DNA of 64,000 bases, taken from the NCBI GenBank assembly GCA_947561395.2, contig OX387184.1, positions 40,104,766-40,168,765 of the forward strand. Reading direction: 5' to 3'. Origin of the DNA: Buxus sempervirens (taxonomy: Eukaryota > Streptophyta > Magnoliopsida > Buxales > Buxaceae). Position numbers and translations under genes: made by a program. This document shows, in pieces, positions 54,053-64,000 of the stretch. Under the pieces are notes generated by a model. The model saw only the letters and a list, made by a program, of their open reading frames with translations, did no database searches and had not been told where the DNA came from. The first letter of the stretch is position 1. The number at the start of each line of letters is the position of its first letter.

Positions 54053-55849
54053 ATGTATAATCCATCTTTGAATCTAGAAATTTTGTGATTAAAAAAGAAG
54101 AAGAAAAATAGTGGTTTTTCACGAATTAGACATTGGCCAGAATTTACAGCTTCAGTCCACCGGATTTCGGCAACCAATCTGCCGTAATCTGTTGGGGGTT
54201 TTCTTCTTCATATCAAATACTTTAGTATAATATGATTTGCCCTAATTTATTGCATCATATGGTGCATGAATTGAAGATTGTTCTTCCACTAGAAAATTTG
54301 CAAAATCTTCAATCACATAAAATAATGATCAAATCTTGTTGTTATGGAGTTTTGATTACACATAATGGTTTATGGGACATGTTTATTCATGTCTAAGTGT
54401 TTTGATTGCATGAAATATAAATGTTTATAGATGGATTAGAGTTTTTATAAAACTAGGGTTTCGACATCTCGAAAACCTAAATTTTCAGAAAATTTTTCAT
54501 GTGTTTAATTGAAACCCATCATGTATTAAAATAGTTAGAAATCACTTTAAGATAAAAAAAAGCCTCAATAATCTTCGGATTTGGAGCTGAAAACAGGAAG
54601 AAATCAAAGAGAACTTATTAGGGTTTTGAACTCATATAAAACCAAAAGTTTCAGTCACTAATTTGGCTTGTTATTTGATTACCATCATGATTTTTTGCAT
54701 CGAATCTTGTTAGAAATCCAATTTAAAACAAAATCCATTAATAAGTTATGGATTTGGATGAGAAATCTAGGAGAAATTGAAGTTTTTATCATTCGGTTTT
54801 CATATGGGTCACGCAGACTCGGATTTGGACCCGCGTGAACCCGGCTGGAGGTAGGAGACGACTCCAGCATGCCTCCAAGGGTTCCCCATGCTCACGTACG
54901 ACGCGTGGGGGTGCGTGCGACGTTGTCCGTGTTCTTTTTTTGATGATTTTTACATGGATTTTCTGCACTCGCCGTGATCTATTTTGTTGTATATGTTGTG
55001 GATTTTTTCGATCACTATAAAACAGTTTATACCTTTTGGGCATCATTTTATTCAATATTTTATTGAGTTAAAGTACGAATTTTTGCCTGAAAATTTTTGT
55101 GGAAATATTTTATAACCTGGTGAACATGTTTATTGTATTCGCTCTCCTTGATAAATTGTTCACATTTTATCTTTTAATTTCTGATGCTAAATGATATTAA
55201 AAGCATATATTATGTTTTATTGTTATTTTGATCACATTAGATTTTTCTGAGCATGCAAATATTGTTTTGTGATCAAATCTATGGGCATTTAAGGACTACC
55301 CTATTCTTCTCATTTAAAAGAGAATATATTAGGAATTGAAGTGGGTGGTGACCCACTCATGGATATTTGCTTACTTTTATCTCTATGAAAGATACAATAA
55401 AAGGGTAACATTGCTTCTTTTAAAATTATTGCTCATAATTTCCCACCCAAAGGGGGTTATTGTGTGTGATGATTTTGAAAAGAAGCCATGTTATGTTTGA
55501 CAGGATGCATATGGGTCTAGAAAATTTCTTTTACCCCAAAGGTGATGGATTTTCGAATGCCTATGTATTTCCGTTGATCAGCTTCATGATATTGATTTTT
55601 GAAAGTACCTTAAAGCATGTTGCATTCTCTGCCCAAAGGGGAGATTGTGATGATGCACCAAGGCTTTCAAACGTAATAAGACTCATAAAGTTTTTTCCAA
55701 GCTTATTTATAGCCTATTTAATTAACGGCCCATGTTGATTAAATAATATTGAAAACATCCTTTTTGTTGCATGCATTATGTTTTGAATGTTAATGGCTAT
55801 TATTTTATATTGTTTTCTGTAGTTGTTAGTGCTTCAACATTCTCTAGCC
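54053..55849 (+). other. Leader region of the Copia element
   Basis: About 1.8 kb between primer-binding site and gag. AT-rich, with a GC-rich patch at 54810-54930 (CACGCAGACTCGG, GACGCGTGGGGGTGCG). No coding similarity recognised. Confidence 0.5.
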
Positions 55850-56640
55850 AAATGTCGAAACTCTATTTGGGAGCAATTTCAAGAGATGGAAACGTGATGT
55901 AGAGATTGCCCTAGGTTTATTGGGACTTGAAATAGCCTTAGAGGAACCGCCTGATAAACCCACTGATACTAGTACTATCAAACAGAAATCCGATTTTGAA
56001 CAATGGGAAAAGGCAAATAAATTGAGTTTGAAGATCATTAAGCGGCCTATTTTAGATTCTATTTTGGGGGTTGTTCCTGATAATGATAATACTAGACTTT
56101 TCCTAGATTCAATTGAACAAAGTTACTTGGAGTGTGATGAAGTTGAAACTAATGATCTAATAGATAAACCTATGAGTTTGAGATATGATAATCAAGGTGG
56201 AGTTAGAGAGTATATTATGAAGATAGTTAATACTGCATCAAAATTGGAAGCCCTTGATATGCCTCTTGCTGAGGCTTTTCTAGTGCATCATGCCCTTAGT
56301 ACCCTTCCTCCACAGTTTAGTCAACTCAAGGCGGCCTATAATGTACAAAGGATAAGTGTGATTTGAACGAGCCTATTGTTGTATGTTCTCAAGAAGAGGA
56401 AAGACTTCGTCGTGAGGGAGTTGAAACAGTGCAGTTGACTTTTCAAAATAAGAACTTCAATCAAATCTATGGTGTTCTTAAAGCAAAACTGAAAAAGGAT
56501 GATAACTGTCGATTCTATAGGAAAAGGGCCATTGGAAGAAAGATTGTTTCAAGTTTAAGCCTTGGTTGGAAAAGAAGAAGAATATAGGAGATACTTCTTT
56601 AGGGATTCACAAGTGAGAATGGAGCTCAAGTTGAACCAGA
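55850..56640 (+). pseudogene. Copia gag (UBN2-type) with zinc knuckle, frameshifted
   Basis: Frame 55920-56366 contains FEQWEKANKLSLKIIKRPIL, FLDSIEQSYLECDE, REYIMKIVNTASKLEAL and LVHHALSTLPPQFSQLKAAY, the gag of Ty1/Copia elements. One base is missing near 56347, where the frame moves to 56363-56587. A second 1-base loss near 56526 falls inside the CCHC zinc knuckle: CRFYRK is in one frame and HWKKDC in another. In-frame stops also occur before 55920. The protein cannot be made intact. Confidence 0.85.
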
Positions 56641-57522
56641 GTTTGTAGGAAATGTTGCTTTTATCTCTAGGTTTTAGATTTTTCTTTTGTTTTGGATGAT
56701 ATAGTTTGAATTTTATTTGTGAGTTTGTCAAATGATTTTAAGATCATAAGTGATAGGTATTATGGAATCTTTATATGTTTTAGTTAGTGGGAGTTTTTTA
56801 AAATAGTAAGAGTTTACAATTGTAAGAGAACTACGTTTGGGCTTGATCCCTTTTTTTTTTGGGTACATAGGCAACCCACATAAAAGTCGATCCCTAAGTT
56901 CAGCCACTTTAATAAATAAAATTTTTCTTGATATCTTTGCTATCTACATACTTGTGTTGTGTATATTGATGATTAATATCTTATTGAGAATATATTATAC
57001 TTTTAACTTGTGATGTGCACATTAATTGTTTACTGTCTTTTTTGAGCGTATATTATGCAAATGTTTTATGTCTTTCTTTGACATCACTTTAGATCTCGAG
57101 ATATATTGAAAGAAAGACATACTATGGGTTTCTTTTGAGACATGGTGTTTCATTTTGGAAACATATATAGTTTTCATTGAAAAACATAAAGAGGACTGAT
57201 ATGAATTAGCATATTTATTGATCACATTTGGGTGCTAAGTTCATACTACATATTGTCACATAGAGGTTGGAGGTTGAGATCCATGTTGATAAAGGTATTG
57301 ACATTTGTAGCTGTGGAATGGTCTTGTATCGACTAAATGAAATGGTGTAATGACTTCCATGTTCGATGTTGATATTCTTGTTTGACGGGATCATGTTAAT
57401 AAAGTGTTATCATCTGGGCTATATTTTACTGTGGCCACATATGCAGTTCAACCTGAGAGTCGTTTTCAAAACAAAATATTTAAAAAAAAATTTAGCAATT
57501 AATGTTCGCCCAAGTGGGAGGT
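56641..57522 (+). other. Internal remainder of the Copia element, no pol
   Basis: Between gag and the polypurine tract there is only AT-rich sequence. I find no DxG protease, HHCC integrase or YVDD reverse-transcriptase motif in any frame. Confidence 0.6.
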
Positions 57523-59389
57523 TGTTAGAATTTTTTCCTTTTATATGGGCTCACATTAATTGTATTTTTGGTTTTATAAAAACAGGTTAAATATATAGTC
57601 CCTAATGATATTACTAGTGACCCAATATTACTAGTGATCAATTTAATTGGGTTTGATGCACCTTATTTTGTATATTTAATATGTGATATAAAGTCATATG
57701 TAGGCCAGGAGACAATATTGGATTAGGAGTCTCCATAGAATCCTACTTAGGATTGAAGTCTTTAATGGAAGGACTCTTGTATTATAAATAGGCTACGTCT
57801 CCTCTCCTATCCTAATTAATTGACAGAACATTACGTACGTATGTCTCCCATCTGACGGGTTCTGATAAAGAAAAGCAAGGAGAAGAAGAGCAAGCCCTAA
57901 CCAGTATTATTTTGAAGAAAATTAAATAAAGCAGCCATGTCTTCCGCAGCAGGTAAGCCTAAAACTCAGTTTAAATTGTGAAACCATAGTTTCCAATACT
58001 ATTAGCACACCCTAACCAGTGAATGTGTTGTGTAGGTGAAGTTGGAGAAGCCCAAGTTTGAAGCCAGTCAAGTGGCTAAATCCTAGCTCGTTAGTAGCCT
58101 ATGAAGCTGAGCAGCCTCTAGTTGTTGAATAAGATTTGGTCATTGTGTGGAGAAATAGCTAAGTGTTTGTTGTGTGCAATAGGAGGAGAGTGGAAAAGAT
58201 GTAATTCCTGGTGGCTGGTGGGAGAAGTTGTTTAAGTGGAAAAAAAAGGGAGAAACCCCATTCGACCAAAACACACACCCGACCCCTCTCCCTTTTCTTT
58301 TCTTTATCTTCCTCCTCCCTTCCCACTCTCATTTCTATCCTTCATCTTCTTCTTCTCATTTTCTCCCCATCACATTCCCTCCCCCTTTGTTTAAGTCCAC
58401 CTGGAGAAACCTTAGCAAGGAAAGAAAAGAAGGAGAAGCCATTCTCGTTTGGGTTTAGCTTGGAGATTTGTGGAGAAAGCAACCAAGAGGCACAAGGAGT
58501 GCTGCTTGGGGGTTGCAAAGGAGCTTAAAAGACTTGCTTGAGTGATTGCAAGAGGTAAGCAACACCACCCTCACCCATATTTCAATTTTCGGCCAAATTC
58601 GTATGTAATAGAGGAAACCTAGGGTTTGGATAGGAAACGTTTATTTCTGCAAATAGGAAAGATTTATTTAAGGGGTTTTGTATGGAATAGATAACCACAC
58701 ATGCTAGGAGCAATTTAGAGCCCAAAAACACAAAAAACGAGTGAGAAACCACCAAATCCCTAAAGTTCGGATTTCGCGAACTGCTGAGAAGCCCAGTCGC
58801 CTGAACCATTGCTCGAGCGCGGTATCGGGCAGCCTTTTTAGGGAATGACTAGCATGGCCGCTCGAGCGATTGATCGAGCAACCTACCTGAACCAGAAGAA
58901 CCCAAGAGCTATTTTTCAACTGCTAGAAGCAGGCTCGAGCGCCCTGTACAGTTTTTCCAATTTTTTGAGTTTTTAGCCCAGATTGAACTGCCAAATGTTT
59001 TTATTAAAATCCAACCTAGGTATAAGTAGGAGTTAGGTGTCTAAGAAGTGTTCCAACTGGATGTATCTCAAAATTCCAAATAACAAGGATTTTGGGTACG
59101 TTTTACCAAAGAAGGTCTTATAGAGAGTTTTGTGTCCCAAATTCTTATAGAAGTAGGATAATTTGATTCCGTCACTTTGAGCACCTTCCAAATGACCCTT
59201 GGAAGTAGAAATCAAGAACCAAAACCAAGTTGCACGTGTTTCCAAAGATTTGAGGCATAGGTTGCCCAAGTGAGCCATGAAATGCAAAGAATATTGTTTA
59301 GATTGTATTTGATATTTTTGAGAATCTTGAATGCATGAAATGTATATTTAGAGCATTGGCCCACTTGTTTAGCATGCCATGGATATTGA

Positions 59390-59780
59390 CACATTGAATG
59401 AAAGAGCAGTGATCCATTAATACTGACATATTGAATGAAAGGGCAGTGGCCCATTATTACTGATATATTGAATGGAGGGTAGTTGCCCATAATCCATGAG
59501 AATTGAAAGAGGGCTTGGCCCAAGATTGACTCGGGTAAGGCCATGGGCTACCCTTGAGCACTTTCCATGCAAGTGTGCATGTTGTATTGTTATGAACAAC
59601 TGAGTATATGAGCATTGGTGGGTAGTGTGTATTGTTCACCTCAATTGGGGGCAGGGAACCATTGTTTACCTCAACTTGGGGGTAGTGAACTAGCCCTTCC
59701 ACAACAGTAAGTCTTGGTGGGTAGTGTGAGCTGTTCATCTCAGTTGGGGGTAGTGGACCATTGTTCACCCTAACTTGAAG
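59390..59780. repeat. Tandem repeats in A3
   Basis: Units of about 45 bp with ATTGAATGAAAGGGCAGTGG (three copies, 59390-59475) and units of about 30 bp with TTCACCTCAATTGGGGGTAG-like sequence (four copies, 59610-59780). Confidence 0.7.
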
Positions 59781-60369
59781 ATAGAGAACTAGCATCCTCC
59801 ATACAAGCTTGGAAATTTGAAGTGTTATTATTACTATTCTCTACTGTTACACTTGATGTGAAGTTGATAAATGAACACATCAACGTAATGAACCCTGAAG
59901 TTATGGATCCATAGACTTAAACTGGAATGTTTGTGTATAAATGCCATGACCAAGTTACTGTTGTTATTGTTCATGCTATTGTTATATCATCCCGGCACCA
60001 GCAACATCGGTGGCCGATGCCCATTTGCTACGGGGAATCGGCAATGGATGCTTGTACGTCAAGGGTAATCGGCGTATGGATGCCCACGTCAAGGGTAATC
60101 GGGTGGATGCTTAGCCACCATGTGTAATCGGTGAAGCTAGATGAGGTTATGTGCATTGTATATTAAACATCCTAGATAATCAAGTGATAAGAATTGAATG
60201 AGGATTGTTATTAAATGGATTACTTGTACATCGACGCACAAGCATGCACCAACTTGTATGGCACTGAACTGTGATATCTTATTTATGATTTCAAATAACC
60301 ACATGTCATGATTTAACCGATTGATATATGCCTAAACTTTGTTTTCCCGTGCATGCATGTGTTACTTAC

Positions 60370-60502
60370 TGAGACAATCGTCTCATAAGTTGTTTTATAT
60401 TGTTTTTCAGATCTGTCGACGTTTGGTGTGAAGGGCCGGGCTGGAGATAGAGGCAAGGAGAAAGCTATTGGGTATAGAGAGGAAGACTACTATAGGCCTT
60501 AG
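60370..60502 (+). other. Hairpin, splice-acceptor-like site and short frame in A3
   Basis: TGAGAC-AATC-GTCTCA (60370-60385) is followed by TTTTTCAG ending at 60410. The frame from 60413 is open for 29 codons, ending GYREEDYYRP and TAG at 60500. Start phase and terminal EEDYY match A1. Confidence 0.5.
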
Positions 60503-60846
60503 GATTTCTTTTATACATGTACAGTTCTTTTTGGACATGTAAAACTTACACCTTGTGAGGAGTGATTAGTCACCCATATTTTGTAATCCCCAAATAGTTA
60601 TATAAATTGTTTTGTAGTCGACCACTGCACCGTTTCTTGTACACTGTTATTACGCACATGTATGAACTGTTTAGCACTTCCACTCACAGTAGAAAAAGTT
60701 TTAAATTCTCCGCATTTCTTTATGTCGAAAGACCAACCTGTCACGGCCTGGGACAGGGAGAATACCTTGGAGAGGTATACCTGGTTCTGAGGCGTGACAG
60801 AAATTTTATTCTAGATTCATGCATGTGAGTTTATTGAAATCTAACT

Positions 60847-61140
60847 GTCCTTGAATTAAAAAAATGATCAACCTTTGACATCCTATAATAATTTTTCTAG
60901 AACCTAAGTTCCAATTAATATAGAATCTCACAAAGATGAAAAAGAACAATTTATAGATGCAATTGAAAAACTTTCATATCAAAAATGGTAATATCACTTC
61001 ACAATTGAAATTCCTGATTCAAACTTTACCCTAAAACATATAGGACTAACTAACACAGGTACATACACTAATTGTATCTACGAAGGATATATAAATCAAT
61101 CTTCAATGGGATCAATAAGACTTTGTGGTAAAGATAACAA
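60847..61140 (+). other. Possible pararetrovirus-like relic, right part (protease-like)
   Basis: Continues the left part in the same strand. The frame at about 60985-61140 holds YTNCIYEGYINQSSMG after IGLTNTG. This resembles the aspartic protease region of plant pararetroviruses (D-T/S-G-A followed by NCI.EG), but the catalytic Asp is replaced by Asn and the Ala by Thr. It is inactive, short and interrupted. The family assignment is inference only. Confidence 0.35.
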
Positions 61141-61906
61141 ATAGAAAGAAAAAAAATGACCTATAGGCTCAAGAAGCAACAAGAGGATGATAATAGCTGA
61201 AAATTGACGATTTCTATGCTCCATCGACAAAGAGATAAAGATCGATGGACCTGCAAGTAACCAGCACAAATTAATATTATATAGCCTTCTATCCTTCCAT
61301 AACATAAATGGTAGTTGTGTACTAGAGAAAGCAAGGCCAAATCATTGTTTATAAACAAATATATTTATTTCCCATCTTTTTATATTATCTTGCATGGCGA
61401 AGGAAAAAAACAAGTTGTATAATACAAACAACAGGAATATATCTTATTGAAAAATATGCCAAACAACTTTCACAGTCAAAATTATCCTCATGCAAAATAT
61501 ACCAAAAAAATTCTCTCGAAAGTAGAGATTGATGATTGTAAGGTTAACTTGAGTGATGCTTATTTCTATAATAGTTTATTTTCAAAGTTATTCTAAATTT
61601 TGTTGTTAAAGATCTTGGGTCCTTACAGTACTTTCTCGAAATCTAAGTCACCGGGACATCCGTTGTGGTTCTTATGATTGAAGCAAAATATGCCAAAGAA
61701 GTCTCTTCAATTCATAAAGCAAAATATGCTGAGGTGGTTATCTCCAAAGCATAGATGGCTAATTGCAATTCTACCAAGTGCAATTATAATTTCTACAATA
61801 GTTTATTTCTAGAATTATTTTAACATTTACTATTAAAAGTGTTAGGCCTTTACTTTTGATGAATCGAATTGTAATGCCCCAAATCCTGATGTACCAATTT
61901 GTGGTG
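61141..61906. other. Spacer with a diverged duplication
   Basis: No gene recognised. GTAGAGATTGATGATTG...TTTCTATAATAGTTTATTT (about 61525-61585) recurs as CATAGATGGCTAATTGC...TTTCTACAATAGTTTATTT (about 61758-61812), with GCAAAATATGCC-like sequence before each, an old tandem duplication of about 230 bp. Confidence 0.45.
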
Positions 61907-61910
61907 AATG

Positions 61911-62300
61911 TAAGCACCTCATTTTTGCACCCTTTAAAAAGCCAAAAAGCAAAACCCTAAAGGACAGGTCAAAACCCTAAGGAGTAGAAGGTGACTTTCT
62001 TTTTGAGCCAAAATTAATTGTCATACCATATCCCAATGGGTAGAGAATCTTGACACTGTTCCAACGCAATTAAGTTTGCACGAATAAGAGTCCGGATGGA
62101 GAAGATATGAACAAAAGAACCCCAATGGCAAAATGGTAATTAAGCATAGAAAGACCCGTCACCTGGCAAGTGTGCAGGCCTCACCTGATAAATGGAAAAT
62201 TTAAGTACTAAAAGGCAGAAACAGGGAAAAGACAGAACAAAGGATATATCAGTAAAAAGCTTAAAATATCTTAATTAAACTAATTAAGATAAAAAAAAGA
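61911..62300 (-). repeat. Family B LTR piece, minus orientation
   Basis: TGTAAGCACCTCATTTTTGC at the left, then GCAAAACCCTAAAGG, ATACCATATCCCAATGGG and TTCCAACGCAATTAAGTTTG, collinear with the left 390 bp of B3, which is on the minus strand. Confidence 0.65.
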
Positions 62301-62987
62301 AAAGAAATGGAAAACCTGGATTTGTCCAGGGTGTGCGGCTGAGTCACCTTGCAGCACGCCGCTCGAGCAGCGAATCACAATGCGCGGAGCTGATCGATGG
62401 GACTAAAAGCAACTGTACTGTATGTATGGTTGCCTTTAGCCCATTGATTGACGTGCTGTGTGTGCGCACGTCGTGGGAAATGCGTGACGTGAGGGTGCCC
62501 GCGATGAAAGGTGCGAGGGAATGGGGGTATAAGGAGTCGCCACTGCCTGATGGGGTGCAGACAGACACCTGGGTGCCCTAAGGATGTTTACTTTAGTCTG
62601 CGGCTTGAGATTCCGGCTAAGGTCTCGATTACGGTCTGAGGAAGTCCGTAGACACCCCGGTCCGCCCCGTCGGTTGACGGGTCCCATGTTTTTCCCTGGT
62701 TCGAGTCAATCTTGGTTCAACTCATCTTTATGTCCTAAACCATCATGCTCACTTTGTTATGTCTGAATGGGACCTTCAAAGGTGTCGGTCCCTTTTATTT
62801 TAATTGATTTTATCTTTCTTTGTCTGGGTGATGTCGGTCTGTTGTGGGCCCCATTGGAAGGCCCACGGAATGCCAAGTAGGGCTTAGGCTAAGCCCAATT
62901 CCCATATGAGGTTATGTTGGATAACCCCATTTATTGGATTTGGTTATTTGATTTGGGAATTGCTTATTTACACAAAATAGATGGGTG

Positions 62988-63700
62988 AACCTGCTGCACC
63001 AGTAGCTGTAACGGGGGGAGGTTTGATCATGCTAAAAGGACACGAAGGAGCAAGAGAGGAGAGGAGATCTAATGCTGTCTCCAGCAGCAGCCCCTACAAG
63101 TCATGACCATGGCGTTATGGAGGTGATGGAAGCATGCTAGGACCTCAGCACAGCAGGCAAAGGGAAGGAGGGGAACATGTTAATGCACATTTGATAAAAG
63201 AAATAACATGCAGATGGGTAAAACAGCAGCATATTAAAAACCTAAACAGCAACCAAGTGAGGGGGGGGGGGGGGGGGGGAAGGGTTGCATTCATGCACAG
63301 TGCTAATGGATTGGATTTAAGATGCAAATATATGCATGAGATTGCTGGAACAGCAGCTAGGAAAGTGGGGTTTCTGTCATGCTAGTGGGTGCAAAGTGGT
63401 GAGGGAAAAGGAGAGAACTGCTGCTGTCTCCAGCAGCAGCTCCTGGAGGTCACAAACAGGGGATTATGGGGGTAAAGGGGACATGGCAAAGGGGCTTACA
63501 CATGCACATATACAAAGTTATTGGCCAAGTAGGCAAGTCCTGCTTACACCAAGCAAGAAAAGTAATAGAAAAGAATGCTGCAGGGAACAGACATGGCCAC
63601 TGCAACGGGATAGACATCATGCTAAAGGTGAGAGGGACCTTGCCAATATCTTCAAACAACAAAACATACTATGCATGCACCCATGAAAAGTAATAAGTGA
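62988..63700 (+). repeat. Diverged tandem duplication of about 360 bp
   Basis: GCTGTCTCCAGCAGCAGC occurs at about 63072 and 63423. Each is preceded by CATGCTA and a GGAGAG run and followed by AGGTCA/AGTCATGACC, GATTATGG/GCGTTATGG and GGCAAAGGG. A 19-G tract (63261-63279) lies in the first unit. Confidence 0.6.
63261..63279 (+). repeat. Poly-G tract, 19 bases
   Basis: Uninterrupted G run in the family-B piece at the right edge. Confidence 0.93.
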
Positions 63701-64000
63701 CCTGTGGTAATAAAAAAAAGGAAAACAAGGCATACCAAAAGCTAGAAACACAACAGTAGCTGGGCAAGAGGCACATTCATTCACCCAAAACAAAATAGCC
63801 AACTAAGACAGTAACATGCTATGGGTGTGCATTAGCCATGGATGCACATGGATAAGTAAAACAATCAACATTTTAAGGGGGGATTATGGAGCATGTCATG
63901 ACTACCAACCCAGAACAGCAAGCTTGAATGACTCCAAACGTGTAGACAAATCCCTCTTCCTCTCCCTAGAACTAAACGAGCACTTCCCCTTATTTAAAGA

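Larger units (their letters stand above)
57978..60800 (+). mobile_element. Solo LTR, family A copy A3, inside the Copia 3' LTR (TSD AAATT)
   Basis: Perfect duplications AAATT flank it (57973-57977, 60801-60805); the uninterrupted target is seen in the 5' LTR as TTTAAATTTTATTC. It starts GTGAAACC and ends GAGGCGTGACAG. It has GCTCGAGCG motifs (58811, 58859, 58933), tandem repeats (59390-59475, 59610-59780), AAGGGTAATCGG repeats (about 60060-60130) and the hairpin/short-frame module (60370-60502). No coding domain; 2.8 kb. Confidence 0.8.
50884..60846 (+). mobile_element. Non-autonomous Ty1/Copia element with both LTRs interrupted
   Basis: 5' LTR: 50884-51064 plus 53721-54038 (about 499 bp, TGTTAGAA...CTAACA), split by B4. 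Primer-binding site TGGTATCAAAGC at 54041-54052. Long leader 54053-55850, gag 55850-56640, then about 880 bp without pol. Polypurine tract CAAGTGGGAG at 57511-57520. 3' LTR: 57523-57977 plus 60806-60846, split by A3. Target duplication GTTCT (50879-50883) and GTCCT (60847-60851), one mismatch. No protease, integrase, RT or RNase H is seen, so it could only move with help from another element. Confidence 0.85.
62480..64000 (+). repeat. Family B LTR piece, plus orientation, runs off the window
   Basis: GGAGTCGCCACTGCCTGATG (about 62535), GTAGACACCCCGGTCCGCC (about 62649), GGGCCCCATTGGAAGGCCCA (about 62848) and TGCCAAGTAGGGCTTAGG follow the order of B1 on the + strand. The orientation is opposite to the piece at 61911-62300. 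The frames at 62333-62687 are not convincing genes. Confidence 0.6.

Noticed and set aside
54785-55055. Overlapping frames in a GC-rich patch
   Set aside because: Located in the Copia leader; no protein similarity, and both strands are open by chance because of GC-rich composition.
58211-58528. 105-codon frame in pyrimidine-rich sequence
   Set aside because: Part of solo LTR A3; composition artefact.
62333-62766. Several overlapping frames in GC-rich DNA
   Set aside because: They coincide with the conserved GAGTCGCCAC part of family-B LTRs, which is not coding in the other copies.
1-64000. CRISPR array, operon, bacterial or phage defence system
   Set aside because: The window is plant nuclear DNA. 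Tandem repeats here have no unique spacers of constant length, and there is no prokaryotic gene layout.

Overview
The window is nuclear DNA of a flowering plant, probably a species with a large, repeat-rich genome. The evidence is one intron-rich protein gene of plant type (GT-AG introns plus one GC-AG intron), a piece of an Au-type SINE, and nested plant retrotransposons (Ty1/Copia, Ty3/Gypsy, TRIM, RTE and L1 LINEs) and hAT transposons. I cannot name the species.

Only one intact host gene is seen. It lies on the + strand from 8178 to 39213, has 15 coding exons and 400 codons, and encodes a DUF707 protein (the family often annotated as 'lysine ketoglutarate reductase trans-splicing related'). 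All splice phases join without a frame break. The coding sequence is about 1.2 kb of a 31 kb gene. Introns 2, 7, 8 and 12 (4.3-7.7 kb) are swollen by LTR elements, LINE and hAT fragments, a SINE, foldback elements and microsatellites.

Layout. 1-6335: nested long terminal repeats, called A1 in B1 in A2 here. 6336-8177: gene-free sequence with a 326-bp hAT-type MITE, then the likely promoter and 5' UTR. 8178-39213: the DUF707 gene. 39214-40125: 3' UTR and spacer. 40126-48700: a TRIM-like fragment, then a decayed hAT transposase on the - strand, itself interrupted by a complete 468-bp TRIM and by a 2.9-kb LTR (B3). 48700-50128: AT-rich spacer. 50129-50580: a second TRIM-like element. 50600-61110: a possible pararetrovirus-like relic split by a non-autonomous Copia element (gag but no pol), each of whose LTRs has been split again by another LTR (B4 at 51065-53715, A3 at 57978-60800). 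61907-64000: two pieces of family-B LTR in opposite orientation.

The most interesting non-gene signal is in the LTRs I call family A (A1, A2, A3). Each carries a short hairpin whose stem changes by compensating bases, about 25 nt before a splice-acceptor-like TTTTCAG, followed by a short open frame ending in a conserved (E/Q)ED(Y/N)Y motif and a stop. Families A and B also share a domain built of short palindromes whose sequence differs from copy to copy. The family names A and B are my own, based on comparing copies within this window.
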